A stretch of DNA of 64,000 nt from Paramecium sonneborni (GCA_905182985.1 CAJJDN010000024.1:374925-438924); one strand, 5' to 3'; counted from the first letter of the stretch, positions 49,701 to 62,125 are shown. Notes: generated by a model not told the origin, from the letters alone. A program made the numbers and translations.

Positions 49701-52090
49701 ATTTAATTGATGCATCAATAATTTAGATATCCTCTTCTCCTATTTATGATATATTCTCAATCTATTATTCTTATGATTACAATTCCTTATCAACTTCATC
49801 CTATAATTAATTAATCATATTATTATCAACATTTTTGATTTCCTAAGTAATTAATTATTATTCTGCATTCACTCCTCCATCATTTAAATAAATGATAGGT
49901 GGTTATTATTCTTCTTTTGATTATTCAATTTAAACTTCTTATTAATCTTCATAAGCAGAATTCACATCCAAACTTATTTAATCTTCTATAACTTTAGGCT
50001 CTTCACTTTTATTTTCTAATTCTCCAATAACTTAAGGCTCTTCACTTTTATTTTCTAATTCTCCAACTTCCCTCTCTAAATCAGTAGCCTTTTCTATTAT
50101 ATCTAATTTTTCTTATTATCTTTCATTTCTATTTTTGTTTTTTAGTTACTTAGCTTCTTCTTTCAACTCTTAGGCAACTTTTATCATTTCATCAATATCT
50201 TATTCTTATTTTGTAAGATCCTCATCATTAATTTAAGTCACCTTTTATTATGGTTCTGAAAAAGCCTCAGGATCAACAGAAATAATTTCACTTTATTCAT
50301 TATTAGTCTCCTAAATATCTTATTAAATCTATTCAGTAGTATTTTATTATTCTGTGCTGATATCATCCACATTTGCTTCAGAAATCTTCACATTTTCTAT
50401 TTTAACTTCATCTGTATGAACAACAACATCTTCAGTTGATGAAATATCCTCAACTTATTTCTCTTCTGATGGAATAGCTAATTAATCATTTATGATTTCT
50501 TTTGCAACTTATTATTGAGGTATATCATCAGTATTTATTTATTAAATATCTGTATTATCTAATTTAATATCTTCAATTTAGATTTCTTATTTGGATTCTT
50601 ACTCTTATTCTACAATTTTATTATCTTAATTATCAAATGTAACATCTTCTTATTAGAGTACTTAATCATTATTATTTGTTGTTACATTAGATTATAAATC
50701 TGAATTTTATTAATCACTTTTTTCTGGATTATTTTATTCAATATTAATAACTTATGATTCTTCTTCTTAGTTTTAAATTGAATCATTTTCAGGTTCTTTA
50801 ATTTAAACCTCATCTGTTGTCAATTTAATTTCTTATAAATTTTTATTATCTACTGATTCTTCATTTACCAATTTCACATCTTCAAGTTATTATTATTAAT
50901 TAATTTATTATTATTCTTATTAAGAATTCTCAACTTATTATTATTATTATTATTAATCATCAAGAGAAACAGTTTCAGATTATTAATTTTCTTAAGTAGA
51001 TTCAAGATCTAATTTAATATCTTCTAATTAATCAGATACAGCTACAGTTGTTTACTGTTAATTTTGGGAATCAATATTTACTTGATTATCAAATTTTATA
51101 TCTTCAATTTAATTATTTTGAGATTAAAGAGTTTCATCAATATTATCAAGATGGATATCTTCAGCAATCAATTTTTGATCAGATGTTGATTGCTAATCTT
51201 GATTTTCTAATTTAAATATTTCTAAGGATTCTTCTTGTTTGAATTCTGCTTGATTAGGTTAATCTTCGCTTACAACTTCTAAAGATCTATGAATTGGATA
51301 TTCTTCAATTGAAGAATCCTTAATTATTTCTATAGATTAATGATGCCATATTTCAAAAGACTTCTATTAATCTAAATGTGTAATTTCTAGGGATTGCTGT
51401 GCTTATACTAAGCTCCTAAGCTGAATTAATAATTCAATATTTACATGGCATTTTACTTCTTAAATGGATGGAATTCAGCCACTTCTTATTGCTAGTAATT
51501 TTAATAACCTATTAAATCAATTGGTTATTCATCATTTGTGATTATTATGCACATATTCATTTATCCATCATTATCAACAATGAGATTCCCATCAAGTAAA
51601 TCTTCGCCAATTACATTAATTATTACCAATATTAAAATTGTTAGCATGAGTATTCGTTCCCAAAACACCAATATAAGTTGGCCTCTAGATAATTATAGGT
51701 ATTTGAATCTCATTTCCTACAGCTACGCGATTAAAACATTCTATTTGATAGTTCTCCTCATTCTCTATAGCTAAATAAGCAAATTCTGCCTCAATCTCAT
51801 CAGTTGTCATCATTTATAATATGAATCCTTATTTTTTATAGTAACTTATGTACCTTCCTTATTAACTTCATGAATCTCTGCAAAAATATCTCCTTATCCA
51901 TTAAGAAGTGCAATGGCCACTTAAGGGATTTACTAGAAAGGTTATGAGAAGAGTATTTCCTTAAATTTATCAAATGAATTACTTTTGATTGAATTTGTCC
52001 TCCTCCTTCATTTTGAATCAGAACCGTTCCATAATTCAGACTATGGACAATCACCAATAAAGTGAGTAATAGATAGCATTATTTGACCAT
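46717..52090 (-). CDS. Giant secreted acidic Gln-rich protein with lectin-like N terminus
   Basis: ATG 52090 to TGA 46717, about 1,740 residues. A signal peptide (MVKQCYLLLTLLVIVHS) precedes a ~180-residue beta-rich domain (SQPFQQIPQVAIALLNGQGD, DIFAEIHEVNKEG, EAEFAYLAIENE) that resembles small extracellular carbohydrate-binding domains; this is a by-eye impression. The next ~1,300 residues are very rich in Gln, Glu and Asp with weak repeats of an IEDIKLDN-type unit, and a near-exact 13-residue duplication at 49996-50066. The C terminus is a Lys/Glu coiled coil. Introns cluster in the first 600 bp (23, 26, 25, 29 nt) and the last 500 bp; several end in AAG. The huge middle has no intron. It may be a surface-coat, mucus or storage protein. 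Confidence 0.75.
47917..47982 (-). repeat. Polyglutamine tract coded by TAA/CAA mix
   Basis: Twenty-two codons in the giant gene that read Gln except one Leu, written mostly as TAA with interspersed CAA. It is the longest of many Q runs in this gene. Confidence 0.85.
49996..50066 (-). repeat. 39-bp direct repeat inside giant gene
   Basis: A 32-bp block at 49996-50027 recurs at 50035-50066 with no visible mismatch, period 39 bp (13 codons, unit VIGELENKSEEP plus one residue). It looks like a recent in-frame duplication. Confidence 0.85.
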
Positions 52091-52159
52091 TTTTTTATTA
52101 TAATAAAAACGGATTGTAATTAATTCATTGTCAATATACTTATTAATTTATTTAACTGT

Positions 52160-53438
52160 ATGGCAGAATAAGGCAGATATAGCAAATTAAGTGAAGAAGA
52201 AGCTGCAGCTCAATTCGAATTAAGGTACATATCCAAATTTACTTAAGAAAATAATAGTTATTGGGTAATTTGTAAGAACAATACCAAAATGCAAATAGTT
52301 AAAAAAATAAAAAGCAATCCAAATCATAACAACAATAATCTAACAAACAAGAATTTATTGTCTTTAATCCTACTAAAAAGTAATCATCATAACCATCTAA
52401 AAACCCTGTCAAAAAATTATAATAACTTAAGCAAGAATCTCCTTCGCATTCAAGTCCTCCTCCAGAATAAGATATTGAGTTCTAAGTTTAATAACCTGTG
52501 GAACCAATACCTCCTGAATAATCTCCTCTAATTGATTAACCACAAAAGCCTAGTATTAAAAAGAAGTTGCTTAGAGATATAGGTAATCTGGATTTGGAAA
52601 TCTAAAGATTAACTAAAGAAACAAAAAACTTTTAAAATGAAAAATTGTTAAATTAATCTCAATCATCCTAACAATAACCAAAAATTCTTAAAGAATCTCT
52701 TGCTAAACAGAATCCTAGACCTAGTTCCTCATAGCAAGAATAATCAAAAGTTTACTATGAATTGAGACAAAGACCATCAAGTAAAGAATCTAGAATTTCT
52801 GATGCCTCATACACTAAAAAAGCTGAATGTTTCAAAGGAGTCATTAGAAGTTCAAGTCTAAAGAAATTACCTCAACCTTAAAAAACAAATTACAATTTTT
52901 TATAGTTAAGAAGTGCATCTGAAAAGAAAATCAATTAATCTATCAATAAAACAAACACTGTTGAATCTGAAAATCAAAAAGATAACTCTCAAAAAATTGT
53001 TCATAGTGAAAGAAAAATACCAAAACCTATAATCTAAATTAATAGAAGTTAATCTAAATAAGATACACCAACATATGAAAAAAAGAATACTCCTGTTAAA
53101 TCTATTTTGAAAGTTTAATTTAATTCAATCCCTGTCGAATGTAGTTCAACTAAAAATAATAGCAGCTCCTATGTAAAATCTTTCTTTAAATTAGTTTCAT
53201 TAGCATAAAGAATCTTACAATAGTTAGATAAGTTTTTCTAAAAATAAATGTGTTGAAGCATAAATTGAAGAAGCAGTATAATTATACAACAATCTTAAAT
53301 CTTTAATGCAAAATAAAACAAATGTTTTATAAGTTAGAAAAGATGGAAATCTTATACCCAGAAAAACTGCTGATTTTTTTGTATTAATTATTATTTACTT
53401 AGTATCATAAAGAAATTTAGAAACCCACTTTATACTGA
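52160..53438 (+). CDS. Hypothetical Gln/Ser/Lys-rich protein, ~400 aa
   Basis: ATG 52160 to TGA 53436-53438. Introns: 23 nt at 52225-52247 (ends AAG), 22 nt near the C terminus after SSSY, and 22 nt after TADFF (TAG). The N-terminal helix (SEEEAAAQFELRKQQLLGNLQEQYQ) is followed by a long disordered basic region with many SP and SQ sites. A C-terminal helix (KCVEAQIEEAVQLYNNLKSLMQNK) comes before RKDGNLIPRKTADFFYHKEIQKPTLY. No known domain; general look is of a cytoskeletal or basal-body-associated protein. Divergent from the giant gene with 69 bp between starts. Confidence 0.65.
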
Positions 53439-53470
53439 TACTTTAAATTTTGATAATTTTAATTATATAT

Positions 53471-55603
53471 TCATTATTTCTATCCAATTACTTCTATAAC
53501 ACGAATTAATACTTCTTTTGATAATTTTCTCAATTCTGTTAAAGATACACCTTTTAAATTTTCAGAAATAAAGGTACAACATTCATACAATAAAAATGTT
53601 GCATTTATCTATTCTGCTATCTCAGCCAAATCAAATACATTTTCTTTACTAATAAATTCAGCCATTCCTTCTTAAATCAAATATAAAAATGTTTAATTAT
53701 TTAACATAAAATAACTTGATGCTTTATATGCATTAATTAAATGATCGAAATTTCCCTCATTTTATCTTTGTAAAGCTTAATATCCACAATATAAATAGTT
53801 AATTATATTTTATAAGATCTATGGATCGAAATCAACTTAGACCTGTTAAATAACTCCATTTTAAAAATTAATCATTTCTCGAAAATATTCTGATCTTGCA
53901 ACCAACAAAAATGAATGAACATTTATTTATTTTTCTTATGCAATTATTACTGTATCAGTTTCAGAATGATATTATAATTTTCTCATATCTGAATAAAACT
54001 TAACAACAATTTAATTCTAAATATTATTAAAGATAATTCTTTATTATTGAAATAAATTTATAAATTATTTTTGTTTTCGCTATTCTAACATTTATAAAAC
54101 ACTTTTCAATAAAAAATTAATTTAAGCACTAACATTCCCTTTATTTTAAAGTTGTTACAACTCTTTTTCAATGAAATCATAATCACTTTATCCTCTACAA
54201 TCAATCAAAAAATATTAAATAATTGCTGAAGCAAATATATCATCCTACAAAAAAACACAAAACTATAAAGTCTCTCTAATTTCTACTTTACTCAGCAAGT
54301 CTAATGTGATTTCACCTTTGTAAATATATTTTATTAAGATTTAAACCAAAATATCAGAAAATTGGAGGTTTTGATTTTATAATAGTATAGGGCATCTAAT
54401 CGAAATAAAACTTTTATGTAAAGCAAATTATGTACTACTTTTGGTATATATGGTCAAATCACTACAATTTTAATTCATTTCCAATAAAGAATACTATTAA
54501 TTAAATTTGATAATTACTATATCTTATCGTAAAGTACAATACTATTATTCTTCTTATCTTAAGTTATGATTCCATACATATAGATCATTTAATCTTTGAT
54601 TCTATTAGCTTCTTCCTCCGAAAATGAATAATTGATTTGAGGTTTAGGCAAAACTAAAGAATTCACGAGAAGGTATATTCCCTCTAAATTTTTTACTCTT
54701 CCATTTATTTTAGATAACATCTAATTATAATGCATCATCACATAATCCATCATCTTAACCACTATATATGTAAACCATATTTTCTATAACAAAACAAGCA
54801 TGTCCATATCTACCTTTGAATAAATTTTTTTTTGATTTATTTTTTAGTGCTTCCAACTCTAAAAATTGCCATGTCATATTGGAAAAATCAGTTTTCACAA
54901 TTTGTCCATAACGGTTTTAATTTGTAGTACCACCAATAATATAAAGTTCATTGCCAATAATAGCAGTAGTGTGTCTATATCTAGCTTATGGTTAAATTTA
55001 TGCCCTAAGCTTGGTAATGAATTTTATAATACATCAAGTTTTTTCCAAATTTTATCTATTAAAGAAAAGACCCATAAATCATTTAAAAACTCAGGATTCA
55101 TTCTATTTTATACTTTAACATAGTGAACACCTCCAAAAATAAATATCTAACTAAACAATAGAATATTATTATTAATTACTAATTTGATATTATCATAGAA
55201 TGACCATATCTATCACATGGTCCTTGAGTTTAAGACATTACTATATTCCAATTATTTTTTTGAATATCATATTCATAGAGATCACTAGATGATTTAAAGA
55301 ATAATTATACTTTTTACTTGTTTTTTCAACTATCAATAATGTGCCTCCAAATAAATATATTTTTTTAATATCATCAACTCCACACATTCCTGCTGAACTT
55401 CTTCCATTTGGTTATGAATCGCTCTTTAATTTACTCCAAGTTTTATCTTCTAGATTAAATCTATGAAATTCATTCAATATTTCAGTGTTTGATTGCCCTC
55501 CGAAAACATAAAAATTATTTGCCACTACACAACAACAATGTCCACTTTTTGGTGTTGGCATACCATTTTATTAAACACATTCCCAAATATTATCTTAGAA
55601 CAT
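53471..55603 (-). CDS. Kelch plus double-BTB protein (LZTR1-like)
   Basis: ATG 55603 to TGA 53471, about 680 residues after four introns (26, 29, 23 nt and others; the one at 55010-55032 ends in AAG). Six kelch blades are visible, with GHCCCVVANNFYVFGG, RSSAGMCGVDDIKKIYLFGG, RYGHSMII, RHTTAIIGNELYIIGG, RYGHACFVIENMVYIYSG and FFSFAQTSNQLFIFGG. Two BTB-type domains follow, one with LLIKYIYKGEITLDLL-like and one with VHSFLLVARSEYFREMINF and IINYLYCGY. Kelch followed by tandem BTB domains is the layout of LZTR1, a Cul3 ubiquitin-ligase adaptor acting on RAS-family GTPases. The substrate in a ciliate is unknown. It starts 16 bp after the prefoldin stop. Confidence 0.85.
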
Positions 55604-55619
55604 AAAATATATTATAATT

Positions 55620-56014
55620 TCAAATTTTTAATGATTTCATTGCTTCTTACAATTAAATTTCTTTCTCTTTACCTTTTGTAACTAAATGTTATCTAACTTT
55701 CTCATATTCTGCAATATCTTTCTCATGAGATTTAATATTTTCATTTACTTCATTTACAATATCTCCTTTGGGTTTCAAAATAAAACTAACATTATTATCT
55801 TATTTCATTACCATCTACCAACTGGATTATATGTCTTTTATTGATCAATACTTCCCAATTCTTTTAAAGTTATGTTACATTTTTGAATGTTTCTTTTAAG
55901 TGAATTTATTGATCCTTCATATTGTCTCACTTTAGCTAATGTACTTAACACATCTTTTTCTAAATCCATTGCTTATTATATTTGATTCTCTTTCTCTTTA
56001 CTAATTTACTACAT
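55620..56014 (-). CDS. Prefoldin subunit 1-like
   Basis: ATG 56014 to TGA 55620 with one 26-nt intron (TAG) between VGR and CFIL. The product of ~122 residues is a helical hairpin: an N-terminal helix (EKDVLSTLAKVRQYEGSINSL), a central beta hairpin with NPVGRCFILKPKGDI, and a C-terminal helix (SHEKDIAEYEKVRQHLVTKG). The VGR-F-IL signature matches beta-class prefoldin, best PFDN1. Prefoldin hands nascent tubulin and actin to the CCT chaperonin. A later in-frame ATG at 55969 is an alternative start but would lose the first helix turn. Confidence 0.8.
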
Positions 56015-56577
56015 ATTAAAATAAATTTATTTTATTCATTTTTCATTATTTTTTAATTATTATGATTTTATTTTATATCCTACATTGTAGTGAAAGTTAT
56101 AAGAATTTGAAAATATCACAAAATTTTTAATTAATTGATCAGAATTTACATTTTATAAATTATTACTTTCTTAATATTATAATAATAAAGACTCATAAAC
56201 CACATAAAGAATAATTGAATATGATAAAATCAAAATAGATCTAAATAAGTAAAAAGACAATCTTAATCTCTTGATTAAAAAGTTGAAGTTCAATAAATGA
56301 AAGATAGGTTCAAGGCATTAAGAATGTATTTAATATATATATTACTGAGTATTAATTTTTGTAAGGTATGAATGAGAAAAATGAAATAAATTTTAATAAG
56401 GTTGATAAAAATAAATCATAGACCTGAAGACTACAAAAGATAGATAATAAGAATTTTGAATATAAAATAAAATAAATAATCAATGTATACAATAATGAAT
56501 ATGCATTTGAATTTGATCCTTATTTTTTAAATAGAAATCTGAAAAATAATATAAATTGATTAAATAATTAGAAATTA
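56015..56577. other. AT-rich intergenic region, nothing recognised
   Basis: About 560 bases between divergent starts. Only short open stretches that lack coding character; no RNA gene or repeat recognised. Confidence 0.5.
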
Positions 56578-58030
56578 ATGATGAAATGTGTGATTTTTGT
56601 TACGATACTGTTATCAGTGACATGCATAGACTTTGTTGCTGATGAATTTAGATGGCCTGATTGGCCTGATTATGATTTCAAGACTTGGTCAGGATTGATA
56701 GAGCTTGATGATGATGGAGTGAAAAGGTTGATATAGATTCTATATTAGAAATTTGCATTACGTATTTGTAGAGAGCCAAACAGAGGATGCAGAATTACAA
56801 ACATAACCTGTAATACTTTGGTTAAATGGGGGTCCAGGATGTTCATCTATGTTGGGTTTGATGTAAGAAATTGGACCATTTGTGATTGACAATGGAGAAA
56901 CTGAATATAAAGAAAATCCATGGTCATGGAATAAGAAAGCGCATTTATTGATATTGGAATCCCCTTTTGGAGTTGGATTCTCTTAACCTACTCCAGAAAA
57001 TTATAATTTCACAGATGAGAAGACTGGAACATTCAATTACGAGGCAATCCGACTATGGTTTAATACATTCACATACTATAGAGGTAGAGAATTCTATATC
57101 GCTGGAGAATCATATGCAGGTATGAAAGTTATTAATTTTAGGAATGTATATTCCGTATACAGCTTAAGCTTTATTAGAGAAAGAGAAAAATGTAATTGAG
57201 AATGAAAGAATAAATTTTAAGGGAGTATTAATAGGAAATGGTGTATTGATTAATAATGAGAAATTAAGAAATTAAACAGCACTAAAGTTTTTGGCAAGAA
57301 GATCATTTATAGATTCTACAAATTAATTTATTTTGACTCACAATTGTGCTTCAAAACCAGATTCAGCAAGTTGCAAATAAGCTAAGAAATCATTGGATGA
57401 TGCAATTGCCTTGATAAATCCATATGGAGTATATTCTTATTGTTGGAGTGACAGTACTAGAAAGGAATTCAAAGTGGAGAGATAATCAAAACATAGATAT
57501 ACTTATACACCATGGTTAAATTTGAGTGAAGATGATGATGATAGTAATGCTCCATGTCTTGATTTTGGACCTTTAGCAAATAAATTGAACACTGAAACAT
57601 ATAAATAGGCTCTTCATGTTGATAACGATACTGTATGGACAGGTTGTAGTGATTCGGTTTATCGCTAATATAAAAAATCAGAAGGAAGTTATTTAATTTT
57701 ACCAGAATTATATAAAGCAGGAATCGATATTCTTATTTATTCTGGTGATTAAGATTTAGCAGTGAGCATGATAGAAACTTATGAAAGTATCTAATAAATA
57801 CCAGGATGCAATAGAATTAAACCTTGGGTTCCTTATGTTAATAAGCATCCAGGTCAATTAGAGAATCAATTAGCAGGATGGATTGAAGAATATGATTGTT
57901 TTAGATTCTAAGTTATTAGAGGTGCTGGACATGTAATTCAATATTACTATTTTAGATGGTTCCATAAGATCAAAGAGAAAACGCATGGTTTATGTTCAAT
58001 GACTTTATTAACAGAAATAAGGGAATCTGA
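56578..58030 (+). CDS. Serine carboxypeptidase (peptidase S10), second copy
   Basis: ATG 56578 (a second ATG follows directly) to TGA 58028-58030. Signal peptide MMKCVIFVTILLSVTC, then [36 protein letters not shown], the nucleophile GESYAG, the Asp motif YSGDQDLAVS and the His motif IRGAGHMVP, so the catalytic triad is complete. Introns at 56727-56748, 57120-57141 and 57933-57955 (22, 22, 23 nt) sit at the same codon positions as in the paralogue at 5491-6953, showing common descent. Divergence is substantial, so the duplication is not recent. Likely a lysosomal or phagosomal enzyme. Confidence 0.95.
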
Positions 58031-58245
58031 CAAATAAAATATATATGTTATTCATTTTATTTGTTTATTTTTATCCATACCCAAATATACCATTTTTTTT
58101 AAATTAATTAATTATTCAAACCCTTACCTTTAAGTGTTTTCTCTTTTGCTTATGGCTCAGCTGTATAACCTTAATTTAATTATATTTATATATAAAATAG
58201 TTCTAGGATTAATTTAATTTAATTATCTCTCAATAATGTTGAAAA

Positions 58246-59139
58246 ATGTTATCTCCAAATATTCAAATCAATTCTAAAGTATTTTATATTATTACAATAC
58301 ACCATAATAGTGAATTAATATTATTTAGGTAGTAGATTCATTTAAAAAATGAATATCGAAATATTCCCAATTCATTTTAATCCTTTTTTTCAATTTTAAG
58401 ATATTTAATCAAAATATGGTTGTTGTATCCATTAAAAAATTAATCGAGTATTTAAAAAATTGGAAATGTCTATCAATTGTTGGAAGAATGCAAAATCCCA
58501 TACTTTCTATTTAAGAATTTGATATTTTAAGATTTTAAGGGGCTTGTATCTCTAATTTATAAAGTTCAGTTATCATTCATATCTTAATATACTTTAAATC
58601 TTCAATTTCATTATAAGAATTACTTATAGTATGATCAGTTTATCTTATTAAGGTGTTATAAGATTTACATTAGAGGGAGAAATCTAAAACAAAGTCTTTA
58701 ATATTCTCAAAATGGAAATTATAAAAATATTACTGATCTCTACCTTTCCAATTTAGGAGATTTAAATAATTTAATATGAATATCAAAATATGGTCAAATT
58801 TTAATCGATTAAAGCATGCAATCCTTGTAATCAATTCTTTCTTAATCTATGGAGTTCTTATGTTCATTAATACCTGGATAATTATTAAGTATTAGAATAG
58901 GAGAAAAAAGATAAATCGGAATACTTTAAATTATGAATCAAGATAAAATAAATACAGAACTCATCAAAGAAAGTGTTCTAAGTTAAAATCTATTCTCTTC
59001 AAGATGTACGCTATTTTATAATTTAGCTAATGATTTCTCCTTTCTTAAGCGTTAAATATGCTATTTAGAAATTAAACAAACGCTAAAAATGATGTAATTA
59101 AATATTATACTTAATATATTTAATTCATTATTTCAATGA
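58246..59139 (+). pseudogene. Leu/Ile-rich open frame split by one TGA
   Basis: From ATG 58246 the frame is open for 177 codons to TGA 58777-58779, then open again in the same frame for ~119 codons to TGA 59137. The protein is Ile/Leu/Tyr-rich with solenoid-like spacing (LRYLIKIWLL, NITDLYLSNLGDLNNL). No nearby GT-AG intron removes the middle TGA. It may be a decayed gene; chance openness in AT-rich DNA with one stop codon is a real alternative. The last TGA overlaps the next gene's ATG. Confidence 0.35.
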
Positions 59140-59886
59140 ACTACAAATAGTTGTATGAAGAGATGGCTCTAAAATATCAATAAATGGAAGAAGAATACAA
59201 TTAATTTGTTGAGGAAAGCTAAATTTTGGAAGATTAATAATAAAAGAATATTGAATCATTAAATAAATAACTTGCTTAGACATAAAATTGTCTTCTACAA
59301 CAAAAAGAAGAAACTCAAAAAGCAAGAGTAAATTTATTATTCAAAATTTCTTTAGAATGAATTGTAGTCTATATAATATCAATTAGAAAAGTAACTAAAT
59401 AAAAAAGAAGCTTAAATAGTTGAATTGTAAAAATCTCTCTAAACCTATAAAATAAGAGTTATCGATCTAGAAGTCGATTAAGATTAGAATAACAGCAAAA
59501 TTAGGTATCCCTTTCTATTAAATTAAGACAGCTAGAAGAAACAAATAAAGACTTAGAAGTGAAATTAGATAGAGTTCTTGAACTATTAGCTTTAGCACAT
59601 ACTGATTTGGATGCTAATAAAGCTTAATCATAGGAAGAGATTGAACGCCTAAAATAAACTCTTAAAGGTTTTATATGCGTTAAGATTTTTAGAAAATGAA
59701 GATGAATTAACTGCTGCCAAATGCTCAAAAATACAATTTACAACAACACCTGAAATGGTAAAAATGCCAAAAATCGATTCTTTAAGAGCTAATGCAGCAG
59801 GATTTAATAAAAGCTTAACTCTTATTCAATCATTAATCAAAGATCTTGATGATAAAATGTCCTTAATTAGAAATCAAAAGTCATGA
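59136..59886 (+). CDS. NudE/NDEL1-like coiled-coil protein
   Basis: ATG 59136 to TGA 59884-59886; introns of 28 nt (TAG), 23 nt at 59505-59527 (AAG) and 25 nt (TAG). The ~220-residue product starts with YKQLYEEMALKYQQMEEEY, typical of the NudE N-terminal coiled coil, and continues as a coiled coil to LEETNKDLEVKLDRVLELL. A short non-coiled tail contains TTTPEMVKMPKIDSLR. NudE proteins bind Lis1 and dynein and regulate dynein on microtubules. The match rests on pattern and heptads, so a generic coiled-coil protein cannot be excluded. Confidence 0.6.
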
Positions 59887-59917
59887 CCAAATTTAATTTA
59901 TTGTTTATATATTATTA

Positions 59918-61192
59918 ATGTAAAAATATTAAAAAGCATTATAAAAACTTAACAAAGTGTATGTATTTAGAAAAGATAGAGCAACTTTATCTAATATGAT
60001 TAAAATAACTTAATTATTGGGTAACCCATAAAAAGACTTACAATTTATTCATGTAGCTGGGACAAATGGAAAAGGATCGGTCACACTTAAAATGTGTAAA
60101 TTAATGTAATCGATTGAATCTTGTGGTTGTTTTACTTCTCCACACATTTCAAGTTTTAGAGAAAGAATTAAAGTACATTTATCAACAAAATGAGGTCAAT
60201 AATTAAATGATTTCTGAAGATTATGTTTAAGAGAACTTAAATGACTTATTTAATTTAGCAGAAAAGAATAATCTTGAATTGACATTTTTTGAATATGTGA
60301 CTTGCTTAGCTTTAAAATATTTTAGCGATATGCAAATTAAATATGTAGCATGGGAGACTGGTTTAGGAGGGAGAATGGACTCAACTAATATTATTAGATC
60401 TCCTTTAATCTCAATTATTACAACTATAGGGTTTGATCATATGTAAATTCTTGGAAATACACTTGAATTAATTGCAAAAGAAAAAGCAGGAATTATCAAA
60501 TAAAATTGTCCTGTGGTTATTGGACCAAAATGTAAACCATATGAAGTCTTTTTAAAAGAAGCAGAATAAAAGAATGCTGATTTAACAATAGTCTAAGGAG
60601 AATTCTCAAATTTTAATGATGAAAATAATGCCATAGTAATGGCTGCATCAAAAATCTTAATTAATAAATACTGTACTTTTATATTTAAATTAGAATTTCA
60701 ATTAAATAATTTTGAAGAAGTCTTAAAAATAAGATAGCCATGTAGACTAGAGGAATTCAGTATATAAAATAAAAAAGGAGAGAACATCAAATTATATTTA
60801 GATGTTGGCCATAATGAATAGGCTATTGTAAATATAAATATTAACTAAAATAGAAAAGTGTCTTAGATTTACTAAAGGGTAAATAGGTTATTTCTATATA
60901 TGGAGCATCTAATGATAAAGATATCACTTCATGTTTATCATTGCTTAAATAAAATTGTCAATCAGTTTACATGGTTTAAGCTAAAAACAATAGAGCATTT
61001 TAAATTTAAAAACTATAGGGTTTAGATAATGTAAACATTTTATATGAGGGTGATATTTCATAAACAGTTTTGGAAATAGTAAATAAAATATGTAAAACTG
61101 ATTAAATAATATTGGTGATTGGATCTTTTTACATCATGGATGAAGTAAGAATCACCCTAAAGATTTGTTAGACAGAATCTGATTTTAGATGA
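59918..61192 (+). CDS. Folylpolyglutamate synthase / dihydrofolate synthase
   Basis: ATG 59918 to TGA 61190-61192. Mur-ligase signatures: P-loop FIHVAGTNGKGSVT, the dihydropteroate/folate region CFTSPHISSFRERIK, the glutamate-site motif WETGLGGRMDSTN and the hinge TTIGFDHMQILGNTLELIAKEKAGIIK. A C-terminal domain with LYLDVGHNEQAI and VISIYGASNDKD follows. Two introns: 60173-60194 (22 nt, ending GAG, removes a TGA) and 26 nt (TAG) after the HNEQAI motif. The enzyme adds glutamate to folate using ATP, needed for folate retention; some homologues also carry dihydrofolate synthase activity. At ~409 residues it is of normal length for the family. Confidence 0.92.
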
Positions 61193-61381
61193 TATTTTAA
61201 ATTAATACATATTTAAAAATTGATGAACAGATATAAATCTTCATTCTTAAATAGATAATAATAAATAAAAAAGATCATCTAATCATTTTAAGATTAAAAT
61301 GTATATATTAATGGTTATTGTTATAAAAAGTTATAAAAATGATGAAAATACTTCTTTAAATAAAATTAGTATAAAATAATA

Positions 61382-62101
61382 TCAATGAGCTCTCTCTCTG
61401 ATTTTCCATTGATGCATATATGAGTTTAATTTGACATTAAAGTCACTTAGTCTATCTCTTTGATTTTGTTACATAGTCTAATTCAGAATTTATTTATTGA
61501 TTGATTGTGATACATTTATATTCATACCATTTCCATCATATCCAACAGAGCTATGTCTAGATTTCTCAGTAACCTCCATAATAACTGAACCATTCTTTTT
61601 TAGTTATTTTGGTTTCATTTTTTATTCATAATCTTAAAGCTGTTTTATAAAACCTGGATTTGGATTTATAAATCTTCTTCTTTATTAGATATGTCGAAGA
61701 GTTTAATTTAAATTCCATTTATACTTCTGCATCATATATGCAGCACAAATTGCAGCAGATCTTGATATTCCAGCATAACAATGAATCAATATATTAGTTT
61801 TTAGAGAATAACTATCTATGAATTTGATAGCTTAATCAAAGTATTTATACAAGGGGAAATCTTCACAATCATCAGCCATTATCCACTAAATAAAATATTT
61901 AATAATATTTACCAATTTTTATGCTCCTCTGATTTGAATTGATTAATCTATTACAGAAAGTACAGCTCCTATTTAATATTTTGATAACAGCTCTGAATTC
62001 TAAGCAGCATCCAGATTTCCTAAATACACACCTCCAACTCCATTTAATGGTGCTATTATACAATTCATACTATTTGGCAGACAAGAATTATTAACGAACA
62101 T
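61382..62101 (-). CDS. Dual-specificity protein phosphatase
   Basis: ATG 62101 to TGA 61382, one 27-nt intron (TAG) between QKL and WIMADD; 230 residues. Has the DSP core: VYLGNLDAAQN near the start, IGAVLSVID, the general-acid loop with DDCEDFPLYKYF and the catalytic P-loop HCYAGISRSAAI (HCxxGxxRS). The C-terminal ~90 residues are basic and disordered. All catalytic residues are present. Substrate could be phosphotyrosine/threonine proteins such as MAP kinases; unknown here. Confidence 0.92.
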
Positions 62102-62125
62102 TTTATAAAAATTAATGTAATCATT

